Origin: Ascochyta rabiei
Lineage: Eukaryota; Ascomycota; Dothideomycetes; Pleosporales; Didymellaceae
Length of the DNA stretch: 64,000 bases
Assembly: GCF_004011695.2 (NCBI RefSeq)
Contig: NC_082406.1
Coordinates: forward strand, 558,001 to 622,000
Reading direction: 5' to 3'
Part shown: one piece after another, positions 44,996-57,261 of the stretch
Layout of the letters: the number at the start of each line of letters is the position of its first letter
How positions within the stretch are numbered: position 1 is the first letter of the stretch
Made by a program: the position numbers and the translations under genes
The notes under the pieces: model-generated
The model's input: only the letters and a program-made list of their open reading frames with translations
Database searches by the model: none
Told to the model about the DNA's origin: nothing

Positions 44996-45042
44996 CCCAC
45001 GCCCACGCCCACGCCCACGCCCACGCCTACGCCCACGCCCGC
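44996..45042. repeat. CCCACG hexamer microsatellite in the GYP2 5' flank
   Basis: About seven copies of CCCACG, one changed to CCTACG, lie about 20 bases before the ATG at 45062. It is the same unit as in the HEM14 presequence, here in a probable 5' UTR. Confidence 0.85.
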
Positions 45043-45061
45043 CCTCGCGATCCTCCCCATC

Positions 45062-48000
45062 ATGTTCAACCTTGGCAATCTGGTGCAAAAGGCCCAGCAG
45101 CTCATCGAGCCCACGCTCAGCACCATCGCCGCCCCGCCCTCGTCCGACCGCCGCCCCTCCAAGGCCACGCTCTTCCGCTACCAGTTCCGCCTGCCCGACT
45201 CGCAGAACCCGCTGCAGGAAATCACCGCCGAGCTCACCCTCCAGCCCCACCACTCGACGAGGGGGCCCGCCGCCGCCGATGCTGCGACCGAGGGTGAGCG
45301 CGGCCAGGGCAACCACTACGTGGGCAAGCTGCACCTGAGCGAGCAGTACCTCTGCTTCTCCACCCAGGGCGCCAGCTTCGTCAACTCGGCCAGCTCCACG
45401 TCCTCCAGCAGCTTCACGGGCCAGACACACGGCGCCGGGCCCGCCGGCAATGGCTTCACCCTGCCCCTGTGCGGCATCCGGCGTGTCGAGCGCCTGCACA
45501 GCCAGAGCTACATGTTCGCCCTCGCCATCACCACGTGGAACGGCATCCCGGACGCAAAGACGAAGACGCCGTCCGGCCAGAAGCTCACCATCCAGCTGGC
45601 TGGGTCGCGCCAGGCCTGCGAGCGCTTCTGCGACGGCCTGAAGAAGGGGCTCAGGGAAGGTGTCAAGGGCGTCGACACGCTGCGCAAGGTCGCCGCCACA
45701 AGCTACTCGGAGTACCTGCTCACCACCGACGACGAAGACAAGTCTGCGGGCGCCGAGGCCAAGCCAGGCCGAGAGCATCCAGACACAGGCCTGGGTCTGA
45801 CTTTCAAGTACCCGGGCAATGCGCGCAAGCTGCGAGACGCCACCAAGATCCGGCTCTGGCGCGAGTACCTGCGAGGTATGTGTGTATTGTCTTCATCGTC
45901 TTCTGCGTCTTCTGCGTCTTCTGCGTCTTCTATCCCACACTGACACATTGCAGAAAACGGTCGAGGTGCCACCCTCATCCGCCAGCCCACCTTCCACAAG
46001 CTCATCCGCGTCGGTCTCCCCAATCGACTGCGAGGCGAAACATGGGAGCTCACGTCCGGCGCTTTCTTCCTCCGTCTGCAAGATCCAAACCTCTACACCG
46101 ACACACTAGCAAAGTTCTCAGGGCGAGAGTCCCTGGCGATAGACGAGATCGAGAAGGACCTGAACCGCAGTCTGCCCGAATACCCAGGCTTCCAGGACGA
46201 GGCGGGCATCGGCCGATTGCGGAGAGTGTTGACAGCATACAGCTGGACAAACGAAGAGGTGGGCTACTGTCAGGCCATGAACATTGTCGTGGCGGCGCTG
46301 TTGATGTACGTATATCTTTCTGCTGATAAAGCCCTGCCTCTGACAGCACAAGTTACGTGTCCGAGTCCCAGGCTTTCTTTTTACTCTCCGTCCTGTGTGA
46401 CCGCCTCCTCCCTGGATACTACTCACAGACCATGTACGGTACTTTGCTGGATCAAAAAGTCTTCGAGTCGCTGGTCGAGAAGACAATGCCCATTCTCTGG
46501 GACCACCTTGTCAAGTCCGATGTTCAGCTTTCCGTCGTGTCCCTACCTTGGTTTCTTTCGCTGTATATCAATTCGATGCCCCTGATTTTTGCATTCCGAG
46601 TCCTAGACGTCTTTTTCCTGGAGGGACCAAAGGTGCTTTTCCAGATTGGTCTCGCCATTCTGCGCATCAACGGAGAGCAGCTGCTGGACGCTGCCGATGA
46701 TGGCTCGTTCATTTCCGTCCTGAAGTCTTACTTTTCGAGACTTGACGAGTCTGCCCATCCCAAGTCTGAGAACGCTAAGCTGCGAGCTGTGACTCGGTTC
46801 CAGGAGCTGATGGTGGTGGCGTTCAAGGAATTTGCAGGCATTACCCAAAATACCATTTCCGAGCAACGCGCGAAGCACAAAGATGCAGTGTTGGAGAACA
46901 TTGAGAACTTTGCCAAACGCACTTCTATCCGGAACCTGGGTCCGGAGAGCAAAAAGCTGAGCGTGACCGATCTAGGCTTTTTGTACGACAAATTCTACGC
47001 AGTCCTATATGAGCGACAACAGCGCGCCGAAATCATGCAGCAAGAGGCGGAGCGGAAAGCAAAAGCCAGCAGGGCGAAGGCTACTGAGATTGTCAGTGGT
47101 TTCGCGGGCAACAACACCGAGAAGGGACGAGTGGCTCTGGGCGTGAGTCCAACACAGATGGACTACGATGCGTTCAGAGAGTTTCTTGCCGGCAAGCACC
47201 CTTCTGTGGAGAGCTGTTGTCAACGCTAACAAATTGCAGGAATTGCAAAATGGGCTGTCACCGACTCACCCACCTCACCCAAAGAAGCGAGTGGCGCTGT
47301 GTCTCACTCCTACTTTGGCAGCAGCTTGAGAAGTCGCCCGCCCATGTCACCCTGGGGCTCAGGGCCGGAGCCAGCAGATCACGAGTTCCTCAAACGGCTG
47401 TTCCGACGCTGGGACACGGACATGACAGACTCGCTCTCCCTGCAGAACGTCGTAGCAGGTTTCGCTGCTGTCAAGGGAACCAAGGACATCATGTCAAACA
47501 TTAGCTACTTTTTTGAGCTGTACGATGATGATGGCGACGGCAGGGTGGATCGTGAGGGCATACTGAGGATATCAGAAGCCCTTTTGTTTTTATCGAGGAG
47601 AGGTCTCCACGAGTCGGTCAGCCCTTCAGCGTCGTCGCTTGACGTCGGCTCTGAACCGGCCCTGTCACGCGATGAGCAGTTCCTGAGCAGCGTCTCCGCC
47701 TTCATCAGGCGCTGCTTTGAGTACGCTGACCCGGATCACGCTTCCAATCAGAACAGCAGTGCCATCGATGAGGCAGAAGAGGGTGTGGACAACTTTGCCA
47801 TTGGCGATGAGGACGAAGACGATCTCATCGACTTTGGCTCTGAACCCGCCACACCCAAAGCTGGTCAAGCAGTGCAGAACCCACTGTCGCCTACCAAACC
47901 TGACACCAAATCGTCATCGTCATCGCCAACGCCATCAACACATACGGTGGAGTCGGACACAGGGGTGCGGCACGAAAAAGCCAAAGCAGCGAATCTTGCA

Positions 48001-48573
48001 CTGGATCCCAACAAGCCGCTCCACATCACGCTGCCTACCTTCCGCATGGTCATTCTTGCGGACGAAGTGCTGGAGCAGTTCTTTGAGGTTGGCTTTTCGT
48101 CGTCATTCCGCCTTGCCGATGAGCCGTTGCCTTCGTCAGCATCGACGTCGTCCAATCTCACTACGTTCTCCAATGCCGGTCGACATGCGGCAGCGTTTAC
48201 AGGAGGCATGGGGGTAGTTGGCGGTGCAGGCGTCGGTGTGGTTCCGCCGGGCAAGAGTATCCGGGGCATGCTGGACAACATTGTCAACGACGGGATGCGC
48301 GTGGCAGCTGAAGTCAGGCGCAGGTACGACGAAGCGCAGAAGGAGCTGGATGCGCAGTCTCAACACGCCAAGGACGAGGAGGAGGATGAAGAGGAGCACA
48401 AAGACGCCGATCTGCTGGAGGGAGCCGAGACGGCGGACGTGGCATCGATCAAGGAAGAGAACCTGTCTGCGCTGCTGTCGCCGGGGGCGGAGAAGGAGAT
48501 TCGAAGCACAAAAGACCGCAGGGCGAGTGATGCCAGCAGACGGGTGCTGGAGTTTGAGAGCGACAAAGCTTGA
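45062..48573 (+). CDS. GYP2: GYP2/MDR1-type Rab GTPase-activating protein (GRAM-TBC-EF hand)
   Basis: Exons 45062..45875, 45954..46305, 46353..47191 and 47240..48573 give 1112 aa. It should speed GTP hydrolysis on Ypt/Rab proteins in membrane traffic. Residues about 40-270 hold GRAM-like lipid-binding sequence (YVGKLHLSEQYLCF; PLCGIRRVERL). The TBC domain spans about 290-500: VGLPNRLRGETWELTSGA, then IDEIEKDLNRSLPEY carrying the arginine-finger region, and VGYCQAMNIV with the glutamine finger. A coiled-coil stretch and an EF-hand loop (DDDGDGRVDREG, about 763-774) come later, then a long acidic, Ser-rich tail. The last intron (47192..47239) uses GC instead of GT. This is the only choice that joins the frames (FLAGIAKWAV). 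Confidence 0.93.
45898..45930. repeat. 9-nt tandem repeat in GYP2 intron 1
   Basis: The unit GTCTTCTGC is repeated about 3.7 times inside the intron 45876..45953, making the pyrimidine-rich part of an otherwise ordinary intron. Confidence 0.8.
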
Positions 48574-48956
48574 TGTACGAGTAAGATTTTGCGTCTGGCG
48601 TTTGGGCCCTCATGCATTGGACGATAGCTGGAGAAGCATCCAAATCAACGCGATATTCAGTTCAACTCTTCTCCAAAGCCTTTCACCCGTTTGCTCAGTG
48701 CTGTCCGTCCTGTGCAATTCCGCACCTGCACCTCGACCTCGACCTGCACCTCGACCTCGACCTCGACCTCGACCTCGACGCTTCAGCCGCAGCCAGCCTT
48801 GCCCTGACAGCTGGAGCTACCCCGCACAAACCTAAGCTGACCCGCGGCACGGCTGCGTTCCGAGCACCAGACACTAACGCCCACTGCTCCCGCCTCAATC
48901 CCACAAGATGGTCGGCTACTCTCTTTCCTTGCCAATGCTTCTGCTGCTAGGCGAAG
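48574..48956. other. Intergenic, with a hexamer repeat
   Basis: 3' flank of GYP2 and promoter/leader of the acyl-CoA synthetase gene. It holds the CTCGAC repeat (separate entry). Confidence 0.5.
48723..48780. repeat. CTCGAC hexamer microsatellite
   Basis: About nine units of CACCTG or CCTCGA hexamers in a row in non-coding DNA, about 180 bases before the ATG of the acyl-CoA synthetase gene. Confidence 0.85.
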
Positions 48957-51039
48957 ATGCTCCGGAAGGTGGTTGCGCGCTCTGTGAGGGCCTCTCCCCT
49001 GGTCCTTGAAGCTCGTCGAGGCCTCGCCTCCCCAGCGTTCCGTGCGGGACCAACCGAGGTACGGGGGAGCTCCCCAGCGCAGAGCTTGGATAGCCGTTGA
49101 CCGTCACAGCCCGCCCTCCTCGAACAAACGGTGCCGGAGCACTTTGCAGGTGTCGTGCGGCAGTTCGGCGATCGCAATGCGTGGGTCGTCTCCCACGCGC
49201 CCACGCGCCCACGTGGTGTTCCAGCTGATCCATGCAAACAGCGTCATCTCGCACCGCCAGCGCACAATCCTCACGTACGAAGCGCTCGACCGCGACTCCA
49301 ATGCCCTCGCCCGCGGCCTGCAGAAGAGGGGCGTGAAGAAAGGCGACCGCGTGGCTGTGTCGCTGGGCAACAATGTCGAGTTTGCTACCGTGCGACAACC
49401 CCACCAACGGTCACAGATGCACAGGAATTGACGGCTGCACAGACTACGTACGCCCTCTTCAAGCTGGGCGCCATCCTCGTGCCCTTGAACCCGGCCTTCA
49501 ACGCGCCCCAAGTCCTCTCTGCGCTGAACCACCTCGAAGCCGCCCACCTCATCATCGGCGCCGAAACGAACCTCCCGCGAAAGGACCCGCGTTCCAACAT
49601 CTCGCTCCTCACCCATCTCGTTCCCAATTTGACGGGCGCCAACCTCGAGTCTGAGCTCGTGCCGTCTCTACGAAATGTCATCATGGTCGACAATGCCCAG
49701 GGGAGGATCGACTGTGCAGTGTACAAGAGCGCCACGAGATACGAACAGGTGCTGGAAGACGGCGGACAGGGCAGCGCACTCGACGACCAGGGACTCGCTC
49801 CCAACGACACCGTGAACATCCAGTTCACCTCAGGCACAACCAGCATGCCCAAGGCTGCCTGTCTGAGCCACCTCAGCATACTGAACAACGGCAACAGCAT
49901 CGGCGACAGGATGCTGCTGACTGAAAACGACCGTGTGTGCAGTCCCCCGCCCCTCTTCCAGTAAGCCATACCGATTGTCTCCTCAGCGTCCAACACTGAC
50001 TGACGGACTCAGCTGCTTTGGCTGCATCCTCGGCTACATGGCGACTGCAACTCACGGCTCCGCCATCATCTGGCCAGCCGAAGCCTTCGACCCGCTCGCC
50101 ACCCTCGAAGCTGTTCGCGAGTACAAAGCCACAGCCCTCTACGGCGTTCCCACCATGTTTATCGCCGAACTCGACCTGCTCGCTCACGGCGCCGTTCCCA
50201 AGGACGGCTTCGAGCACCTGCGGACAGGTATCGCGGCCGGAAGCTCGATACCTGCTGAGCTCATGCGCAAGCTGCATAAGCAGCTCAACTTGACCGAGCT
50301 GACAATATGCTATGGAATGACAGAAACAAGCCCTGTGAGCTGCATGACCACCACCGACGATCCCATTGAAAAGAGGATTGACAGCGTGGGGCGACTGTTA
50401 CCACACGTGCAAGCGAAGGTTGTGGACCCGAGCGATTGGTCACGCACGCTCGGCATCGATGAAAGAGGCGAACTTGCTGTCAGCGGCTATCTGCTGATGA
50501 AGGGGTACTGGGGCGACGAGAAAAAGACGTCTGAAGTCATGGTGGCTGACGACAACGGCGTAGTGTGGATGCACACAGGCGACGAGGCTGCAATGGACGC
50601 CGATGGCTACGTCCGCATAACGGGGCGCATCAAGGATCTGATCATCAAAGGCGGCGAGAACATCCATCCCCTCGAAGTCGAAAACTGCCTCTTCGCACAC
50701 CCCGCCATCCGCGAGGTCAGCGTCACCGGCCTCTCAGACGAACGATACGGCGAGGTGGTTGCTGCATTTGTCGTCCAGCACGACGGCGACGAGGGCCACA
50801 TAACAGCCGACCAAGTCCGGGCCTGGGTCAGGGAAAGGCTGAGCCACCACCTAGGTAAGTCCTGCTGCGACGTCTCGAAGAACCGAAGTAGCCATGGGAG
50901 AAACCCAGAGCTAACCTAGCCAGTGCCCAAGTACGTCTTCTTCGTGCAAGACTACCCCAAGACACCGAGCGGGAAGATACAGAAGTTCAAGCTGCGAGAG
51001 TCGGGCATCAAGTGGCTGCAAGACGGGCGAGGGTTGTAG
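48957..51039 (+). CDS. AMP-forming acyl-CoA synthetase (ACSF2/medium-chain-like)
   Basis: Exons 48957..49058, 49110..49180, 49242..49389, 49443..49960, 50013..50854 and 50924..51039 join in frame to 598 aa. The protein joins a fatty or organic acid to CoA through an acyl-AMP. Motifs in order: [20 protein letters not shown] (family start), [14 protein letters not shown], the P-loop-like [15 protein letters not shown] (family form TSGTTGxPK), [35 protein letters not shown] with [16 protein letters not shown], and the catalytic-lysine end [17 protein letters not shown]. The N-terminal 34 residues are Arg-rich and could target mitochondria. Exon 2 is only 71 nt, and its neighbouring intron carries the CCCACG repeat seen elsewhere in this window. 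The chain length of the substrate cannot be inferred. Confidence 0.92.
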
Positions 51040-53439
51040 TAGTTGGTCTAGAGATGTCAATAAAATCCAATCAGGTTCCTGTTCATCAGCCATCCACCGT
51101 CTTGCGCCCAGTGACTTACTCGGGTTCCTACAAACCCTGCAACGCTTCTCGGCTAACAAGTACACCAAATGAAGGACAGTTGCCAACGCGAGTAACCGGT
51201 AGGCAATAGTTCTTCCTCTCTGGACACTAGTATCCAAACACTCTAAAAGAAAGAAAAAAGCAAAGCAAGTAGCAGTTGAAACTCTCCTAGACTAAATGCA
51301 AAGGCAAGGAACGTAGTTTAGAGCATTTACCAGACCTTTTGCGAATCTTCTACGTACATAGTAAGTAGTAGACACAGCCTGCATAACCGCCTAGTGCTCC
51401 ACGAAGCGTCTATCTACTTCCTGAATCACAGTACCTAGTAGTGCAGTGTAATACATGCCTTACGGAGAGAACTCCCCCCGCGCGTCTTCCATGGTGCCAT
51501 CGCGCAACACTCAGCCCACCCCACCCCCACCTCGACACTCGTCCAAAAGCGTCGACGCAGCATGACGTCGTCGTCGCCGGAGCCTCGTGGCGACTAACCA
51601 GCTCCACCCACCGCAGACACCAAGCGAGCGAAAAGCTTGTCTCGTGCTGGAGGCTGCACAGATGACCTGCGTGCTGCTGCCCTATCTGGCTCACGTGCTG
51701 GTGGTGGTTGATGTTGCCGTGTGGGGAAGTAGCACGCGCCGAGCACTCCGAGGCAGTTCGCATGCACGCCGTTGTTGTGGCTTGGACGTCTTGCTTGCGG
51801 TGGGACTCATGCGCAGTGGGTGGTGTGGCGGTGCTGTGTTAAGTACGCAGCGGGTTTGGATGCGTGGTTGCTAAGTATCTCACACACACACACACAAAGA
51901 GTACATAGTACGTCCGCTCTGTATAAATCCCAACGAGGCGATAGACAGGGGCATTTACATGTGTGCAACTTTTCCATCGGTGTGTGCGAGATGGGAGGTG
52001 GTGACAGGGCTGGAATCTTGATTTTGACGCGCGGCTTCCTTGTTGGGGATGCGGAGAAAAATAGGACGGCTGCTTTTGCGGTCGACGCTTTTAGAACACC
52101 GTACACCGCGCGCCGCACACTGCATACTGCGATATAGGTACAGTATTCCAGTGTGTTGGGCCGCTGCCCGCTGCGTGATCCGGGGTGCTGCGTTCATGTG
52201 CGGTATTTGCGTGGTAAGACATCGTAGCCACCCGCAATGCATGCATGCATGCATCGTGGAGTCAGAAAGCCATCAACATCACCACAGGTTCCGCGTAACT
52301 TTCTCGTTTTTCACCTTGCTGAACTCAATCAAAGGCCAGGCATGCACGTACACTCCATACTTGGCACACAATGCCGAGCTCCACACTACCGTCTGGCTTC
52401 TCGCGGCCGTCAAAGCGGGAGTGGCATGGGAGGAGGGGAGGGGTCTCTCGGCGCAGCATAACGTCATAGCTCACTGAGCAAACACCAAGGAAACCATGCA
52501 TGCCCAGTTTTCCGCTTCCAAGATGCCCTGCTGTGCACCGATCCACCGCAATCGGCGTGATCGATCCAGTGACCCTTCCAGACCCTGTCCGCGCTTCTGG
52601 TCTCGACGCAACGAGAAATTGCTGGCTGACCCACACCTGGCTTTTTGCTCTGCCCCACGTTGGTTCCAGATTGCGAGTCTTCAATCTCGACAGTGGGGAT
52701 GCGTTGGTGAGGAGAGGGAAAGGATGTGCGGATTTGTGGTCTGGGTTTTTCTGGACACGCGCGTCGAGGGGTTGGCGTCGTGTGGGTGATTGCAGCGTCT
52801 TACGCCCCCAGCGTTCGGTAATGCTGGCCTTGCACAACCTGATTAGGAGTATGGCTGGCGTTTCAGACACATGTCGAACATGCGTGGATGGGTGAGGATG
52901 GTGTGCAAACATGGTGTCACGGGTTCATATGTCTGTGGGGCTGCATTCCGAGGAGAGTCATTTGTACGTGTGCCGGTTTCACATGAACGCAATGTTGACA
53001 AGAAGATGATACGGTGGAGTAACCACGGCGGAACGCGGTTCATCACTATCGCCCAGTTGAACAATGCACGCAAGAACGCGGTGAATGCATGGTGGTACGA
53101 CGAAGTTCGTATTGAAGGTCATTCATACGTAGATCTTCTCCAAATCCTCCGCGGATCATGCTTCCTCTGTGCATCGTGGCAGCTTGTGTGCTCTTCGATG
53201 TCTCGTGCTTCCCTGTCGTGCCCCGCGCCTGCGCTAGTCCGGTCTAATTGAATAAAATGGTATATCGTACAGCCGAATGAAAATCCGCTGCGCTGTGTGA
53301 AATGCAAATACAGATGCCGCCCTAGGATGGATGGTGACGGTCCGGTAGAAGAGAGTGGTGTTCAAAGACACCGTTCGCTAAGGTTCAAGTAGTGGCTGGT
53401 TCGTTCAAGTCGTTACAAGTTCGGTCGCCTCGTCGACGA
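51040..53439. other. 2.4 kb gene-poor region with microsatellites
   Basis: Short frames only (for example 126 codons at 52871..53251, no domain). It contains (CA)7-8 at 51881..51895 and an ATGC repeat at 52237..52254. No gene can be supported. Confidence 0.5.
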
Positions 53440-53658
53440 CTACGAAGCCCTCGTGGGAGCCGAATTGAGTTGCTTGAGGGAAGCAAAGGATGACGTCATT
53501 GCCGAGTACGCAGCCGATGGTCTGGAGTTGGTCGAGGACGACGAGGATGTGCTGCTCGAGCGAGCTTGGAGGTTGAGAGCTATGCAGTCTCCGCATCGAT
53601 TGCCGTCTGCGTTGCAGCGACCTCGACATCCGCGTTCGTAGTTGGCGCAAGAGAACAT
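53440..53658 (-). CDS. Small Cys-rich protein
   Basis: 72 aa from ATG 53658. The first 27 residues hold six cysteines in a tight pattern (C-x5-C-x3-C-x6-C-x2-C plus one near the start: SCANYERGCRGRC...RCGDC), like a small metal-binding motif. The rest is Ser/Asn-rich and low in complexity. It has no signal peptide, so it is not a typical secreted effector. Similar short proteins of the MF-C...GCRGR...C-x2-C type occur in Dothideomycetes, as far as I recall, with unknown function. A 16-nt tandem repeat lies just upstream. Confidence 0.55.
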   Translation of the reverse strand: MFSCANYERGCRGRCNADGNRCGDCIALNLQARSSSTSSSSSTNSRPSAAYSAMTSSFASLKQLNSAPTRAS

Positions 53659-56009
53659 CTTGGTTGATGGGTTGAGGTAGAGTATGGGTTGACTAGCGTT
53701 GTACGTTGGAGTGGTATCGATCTTGGTTGACGATGATCTTGGTGGATGATGATCTTGGTCAATGATGATCTTGGTTGATGGTGATCTTGGTTGGAGGTGA
53801 TGGTATTTGGGGATGGTATTTGGGGATGGCTGACAATGCCAAAGGGGGACAGTAGAATATATGTGCCCAAGCAGAGTAATACCGGACGGCCGATGATGTA
53901 GCTGCTGAAGCCCAAGAGTGCTCACGTTGCCTGGCCGGCAAAACAACCTTATTAGATAGCGTGGTGCGTGTTGACGTGCCTCGGGCGTATGCAAGGTGGG
54001 ACCTCCTGACCAATCAAAGCGTAGTGGCTTCGTAACCTCGATAAACAACACGAACTGGGCAGGAATACAGTACAACGATCGAATGACTCGATAATGGCCG
54101 GCGATGGTGGGAGCTGGTGAGCATTCGAACCTGTCGAGGGTCCTGATCTCTTATCTAGTCTACGTGGTCGTGGTCTTGGCCAAAATTTCCGAAATGAAGA
54201 TTGAAGGTCCTTGCAACATCGAGCCAGAGACGCCCCGTCGGCTTGTGCAGGATCTGCATGAGTGTACATAGTATGCACGCATGCACCGCGCCCGCTCACC
54301 ACCATTATCCCCGTTGACGCCGACGTTGTTGCACTCTCCAGACCCTGACAAACACTGCATCCGCGCTTCCCGGTTTCTATGGTGCACTATGGACTCATGG
54401 AGGCTCAGCAGTCAATTTTTTCCGGCGTCAGGACCAAGCTGGCGCAGCACCACCTCTGCATCCTGATAACCATACCAAGTCGCATCAAGTCAGTCTCCAC
54501 ATGCACGAGATGACGGTGGCATGATTGCAAGGTGAACACTAGGAGCTAAGCGACCGTTGTTGCAAATCAAGCAGCCATACCCAGGCTTCTGTCCTAACAC
54601 CGTGCATCGCAAGCGCCCATGACCCACGAAGCCGCCCATGGGCCATTCGAAACAAGTCGCAACTGCTGCCTGAAACACCATCAACGGCAGATAAGCAAGA
54701 TTGAGATCTGTTCATACTCTCAACAACTCACGGGCTGATCGCTGGGCAGGTGTAAACCTACTTGGGTTCCACCGCTGCAGTTTTCACGGTGAAAGCCCAA
54801 CCTGGAGGCTTTCAGTCGTGGCCCAAGTATCTTGACCTGTTCCTGCAAGCTCCTTCGGTCCTTTCAAAGCACCGAAAGCCTAACCTTTGTTAGCCTCTTC
54901 AACAGCTTAACCTTGCCGGAACGTACGGCAGCGCTATTGCCTATACCCGTCGGTAGAGCGCTTTAGACCCATTACTCGCCTTGCAACGAGTGCGCGATTC
55001 CACACTCTGGACCTTCATAATCTTGCAACGAGCATCATAATTCGTACGAGCCTCCACATCTGTGTCGCGGGTTGTGGGTCGTTGATCAACACGCGAGCGG
55101 GTCGATCGAGCCTGGAACTTGACGATACGCGTAAACCTCATACAAACACTCGAGTCTGGAACCAGCGTGGAAGAAGTCTCTTAAGAATGACGTCGAAGGG
55201 AATCCCTTGGAACATTTGGTTTTGCAACCCCAGTTTGGACGCCAGAGTTGTCGTTCATGCGCTTCACATCGCGACAATGGACTAATTGAGCATCTCGCCA
55301 AGTCGTACACTGGGATCAGAAGAGCGCTCCAAAGGAACACGATCGATCTACAGCAATCCAAGCTATCAGCTGTTCCACAAGCATTGTGGCGTCAAAGGCT
55401 CTTTCTCTGGAGAAGATTAATGTCAGCTCACTAATACAGGGTCGCTGGAAACGTGAATTATGTTTTCTTCACATACAGGTTAGAATGCCCTCTGCTGCAA
55501 GAGGGGACTATTTGCCAACAGTGGTTGTGCAGGTCATGCTTTTGACTTTCGACTTGGTCCCTATTCAAGAGGTGCATTGAACGTTACTTCCAAGACGATG
55601 AAGTTTCCTCATCAAGGTCCAGCTGTCGGTTGAAATCTTACCGGTTCAATCAGGCAGACGCCGAACTGTACCATTGCATGCACAACGATTTTTTACACAT
55701 ATGCTTATCTGTCTTCACGAGAATACTCTACATGAGCGAAGTATGGATTGTGCCGGAGCCTTGAGTGATATCTACCTGAGTCGTGGCCTTCAATCTCGAA
55801 CTAACCAATATCCTACTGGCAGACCTGAGCTTCCCCATCCGAGTTGAAATCATTTCGCTTGCATGTGAGCTAAAGTCAAGAGATATGTGGTATATTGCCA
55901 GCCGTTCGAGTATAAGTCTGCTGTTCTACCAACACGAAGAAGACCTGGCTCTATTTCCTCTCTACATTCTCGACAGTCAGCAGAGCGACGAGACTGGTGC
56001 CTCACCAAG
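53659..56009. other. Intergenic
   Basis: Upstream side of the small Cys-rich gene, with a tandem repeat at 53719..53798. The remaining 2.2 kb shows only short frames without domains. Confidence 0.45.
53719..53798. repeat. 16-nt tandem repeat, five copies
   Basis: GATCTTGG recurs at 53719, 53735, 53751, 53767 and 53783 (exact 16-nt steps) with variable filler (GTTGACGAT and similar). A 13-nt unit, GGTATTTGGGGAT, follows twice at 53802. The repeat is about 60 bases before the ATG of the small Cys-rich gene, so it may be in its 5' UTR or promoter. Confidence 0.9.
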
Positions 56010-56540
56010 ATGGCAACGTTTCAGCTCTCCAACAACAAAACACCGAACCCATCAAACCGATATGTCCTTAGACCTCGCTGTGAAATCCGATAACTACGAT
56101 TTAAGCATGCCGAATGGGCCGCCGTGATCGTCTCCCACAGCGACGGGGCCTATTCTTTGGCATGAGCAGTCGTATGTCCCGAGAAGGACGGCAAAGACAT
56201 GATCCAAATAGCCTAGGACGCAGACGATCTGCTGATGCACCAAATCGACATCGAACTATCTTTCGACGCACTCGACACCGAACACTTCTTCAAGCATGAA
56301 GAGAGCAAGACGACTGAAGGCAAGCTATACTGGGACATGTCACAGCCGAGCGTGAAAGAGTCCTAGGGGTTAGAGGCCGAAGCACGAAGGTCGTCGCAAC
56401 CGATGGATTTCCCTCTTGTCAGCGTGGCGCTGTCCTACGACGCATTCAACGCACTGGATGCGTCAAGGATGGAGCCACTTCTTGCGGCTTTGAGATGTTC
56501 GAGCCTGCAATTGAGTTGTCTCTGGGATTCAAGTATATTA
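56010..56540 (+). pseudogene. Possible relic interrupted only by stop codons
   Basis: From ATG 56010 one frame reads protein-like for about 175 codons: FKHAEWAAVIVSHSDG, DDLLMHQIDIELSFDALD, EESKTTEGKLYWDMSQP, FPLVSVALSYDAFNALD. It is interrupted by four stops (TAA, TGA, TAG, TAG). There is no frameshift. Each stop is one C-to-T step (or G-to-A on the other strand) from a common sense codon. This could be a gene killed by point mutation; chance is the alternative. Family not recognised. Confidence 0.4.
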
Positions 56541-56826
56541 AGCAATCAAAGCCGCATCAATCCGTCGCCAATGACAATGTCTCCGCAACAAGAATAGTAA
56601 TTACGCGCAAAGCCTATCACTCTTATTGACTGTTATCCGAGTTTCGGTCGTGGTGGATTGCTCGGCGGGTTTGCGGAAGCGCGAAGTGGGCTGCGGGGTC
56701 CACAGCTTCAGGTACGTCACAAGCTCCGCAAGTATTGTAGAAAACTTCGATTGCGAGTGCGAATCTTCCCTCAGATGACTTAATTTTGCGAATAGCCTGT
56801 CGCATAGTAACACCAACACGAACATT

Positions 56827-57261
56827 ATGGTCTACACAATCATCGTACACCTGTACGCCAAGGCGGACGAGGAGAGCATTTCCAAGCTCAAGGCGAAGCT
56901 TGTCGAGGCCAGCCAGGTCTACTCCAAGGACAAGGAGACGCTGAGCTGGTTCGTCATGCAGGATACTGTCGACCCGAGGAAATTCAGCATTGTCGAGAGA
57001 TACCAGCAGGAGAGCGTACGTTTACCCAACAGTGTGGCCCATTCATCATCACTGACACATACACAGTCCCAGCAGTACCACTTGAACAACCCTTACTGGA
57101 AGACCTTCGACCCATACGTCTTGCCTCTGCTCGATGCGCCGATGGACCTGCGAAGACTCGAGGAGATGGACACCAGTGCCACCGCGGCTAGTGCGCATTA
57201 CCACTGGGATGCGCTGAAGGAAGATACCACTGTTGCGAGCATGTACAAGGACGCAAACTGA
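56827..57261 (+). CDS. ABM (antibiotic biosynthesis monooxygenase)-domain protein
   Basis: Exons 56827..57015 and 57067..57261 (GTACGT..ACACAG, phase 0) give 127 aa. The intron length is a multiple of three and the frame is open through it, so retention would add 17 residues. Spliced, the sequence reads ERYQQESSQQYHLNNPYWKTFDPYV, the usual form of small ABM proteins. The family folds as a dimeric ferredoxin-like barrel. Some members oxidise aromatic substrates without cofactors and others are non-enzymatic. N-terminal TIIVHLYAKADEESISKLKAKL is the first strand and helix. No clear pathway partner is adjacent. Confidence 0.85.
   Translation: MVYTIIVHLYAKADEESISKLKAKLVEASQVYSKDKETLSWFVMQDTVDPRKFSIVERYQQESVRLPNSVAHSSSLTHTQSQQYHLNNPYWKTFDPYVLPLLDAPMDLRRLEEMDTSATAASAHYHWDALKEDTTVASMYKDAN

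Noticed and set aside
44891..45778. 295-codon minus-strand frame over the start of the GYP2 gene
   Set aside because: Gly/Ala/Arg-rich mirror of the GC-rich coding strand; the plus strand has a clear GRAM-TBC protein.
52237..52254. ATGC repeats as a possible regulatory palindrome
   Set aside because: Any ATGC or GCAT repeat is self-complementary; this is a simple microsatellite.
52871..53251. 126-codon plus-strand frame
   Set aside because: No domain, no intron signals, and the surrounding 2 kb is non-coding in character.
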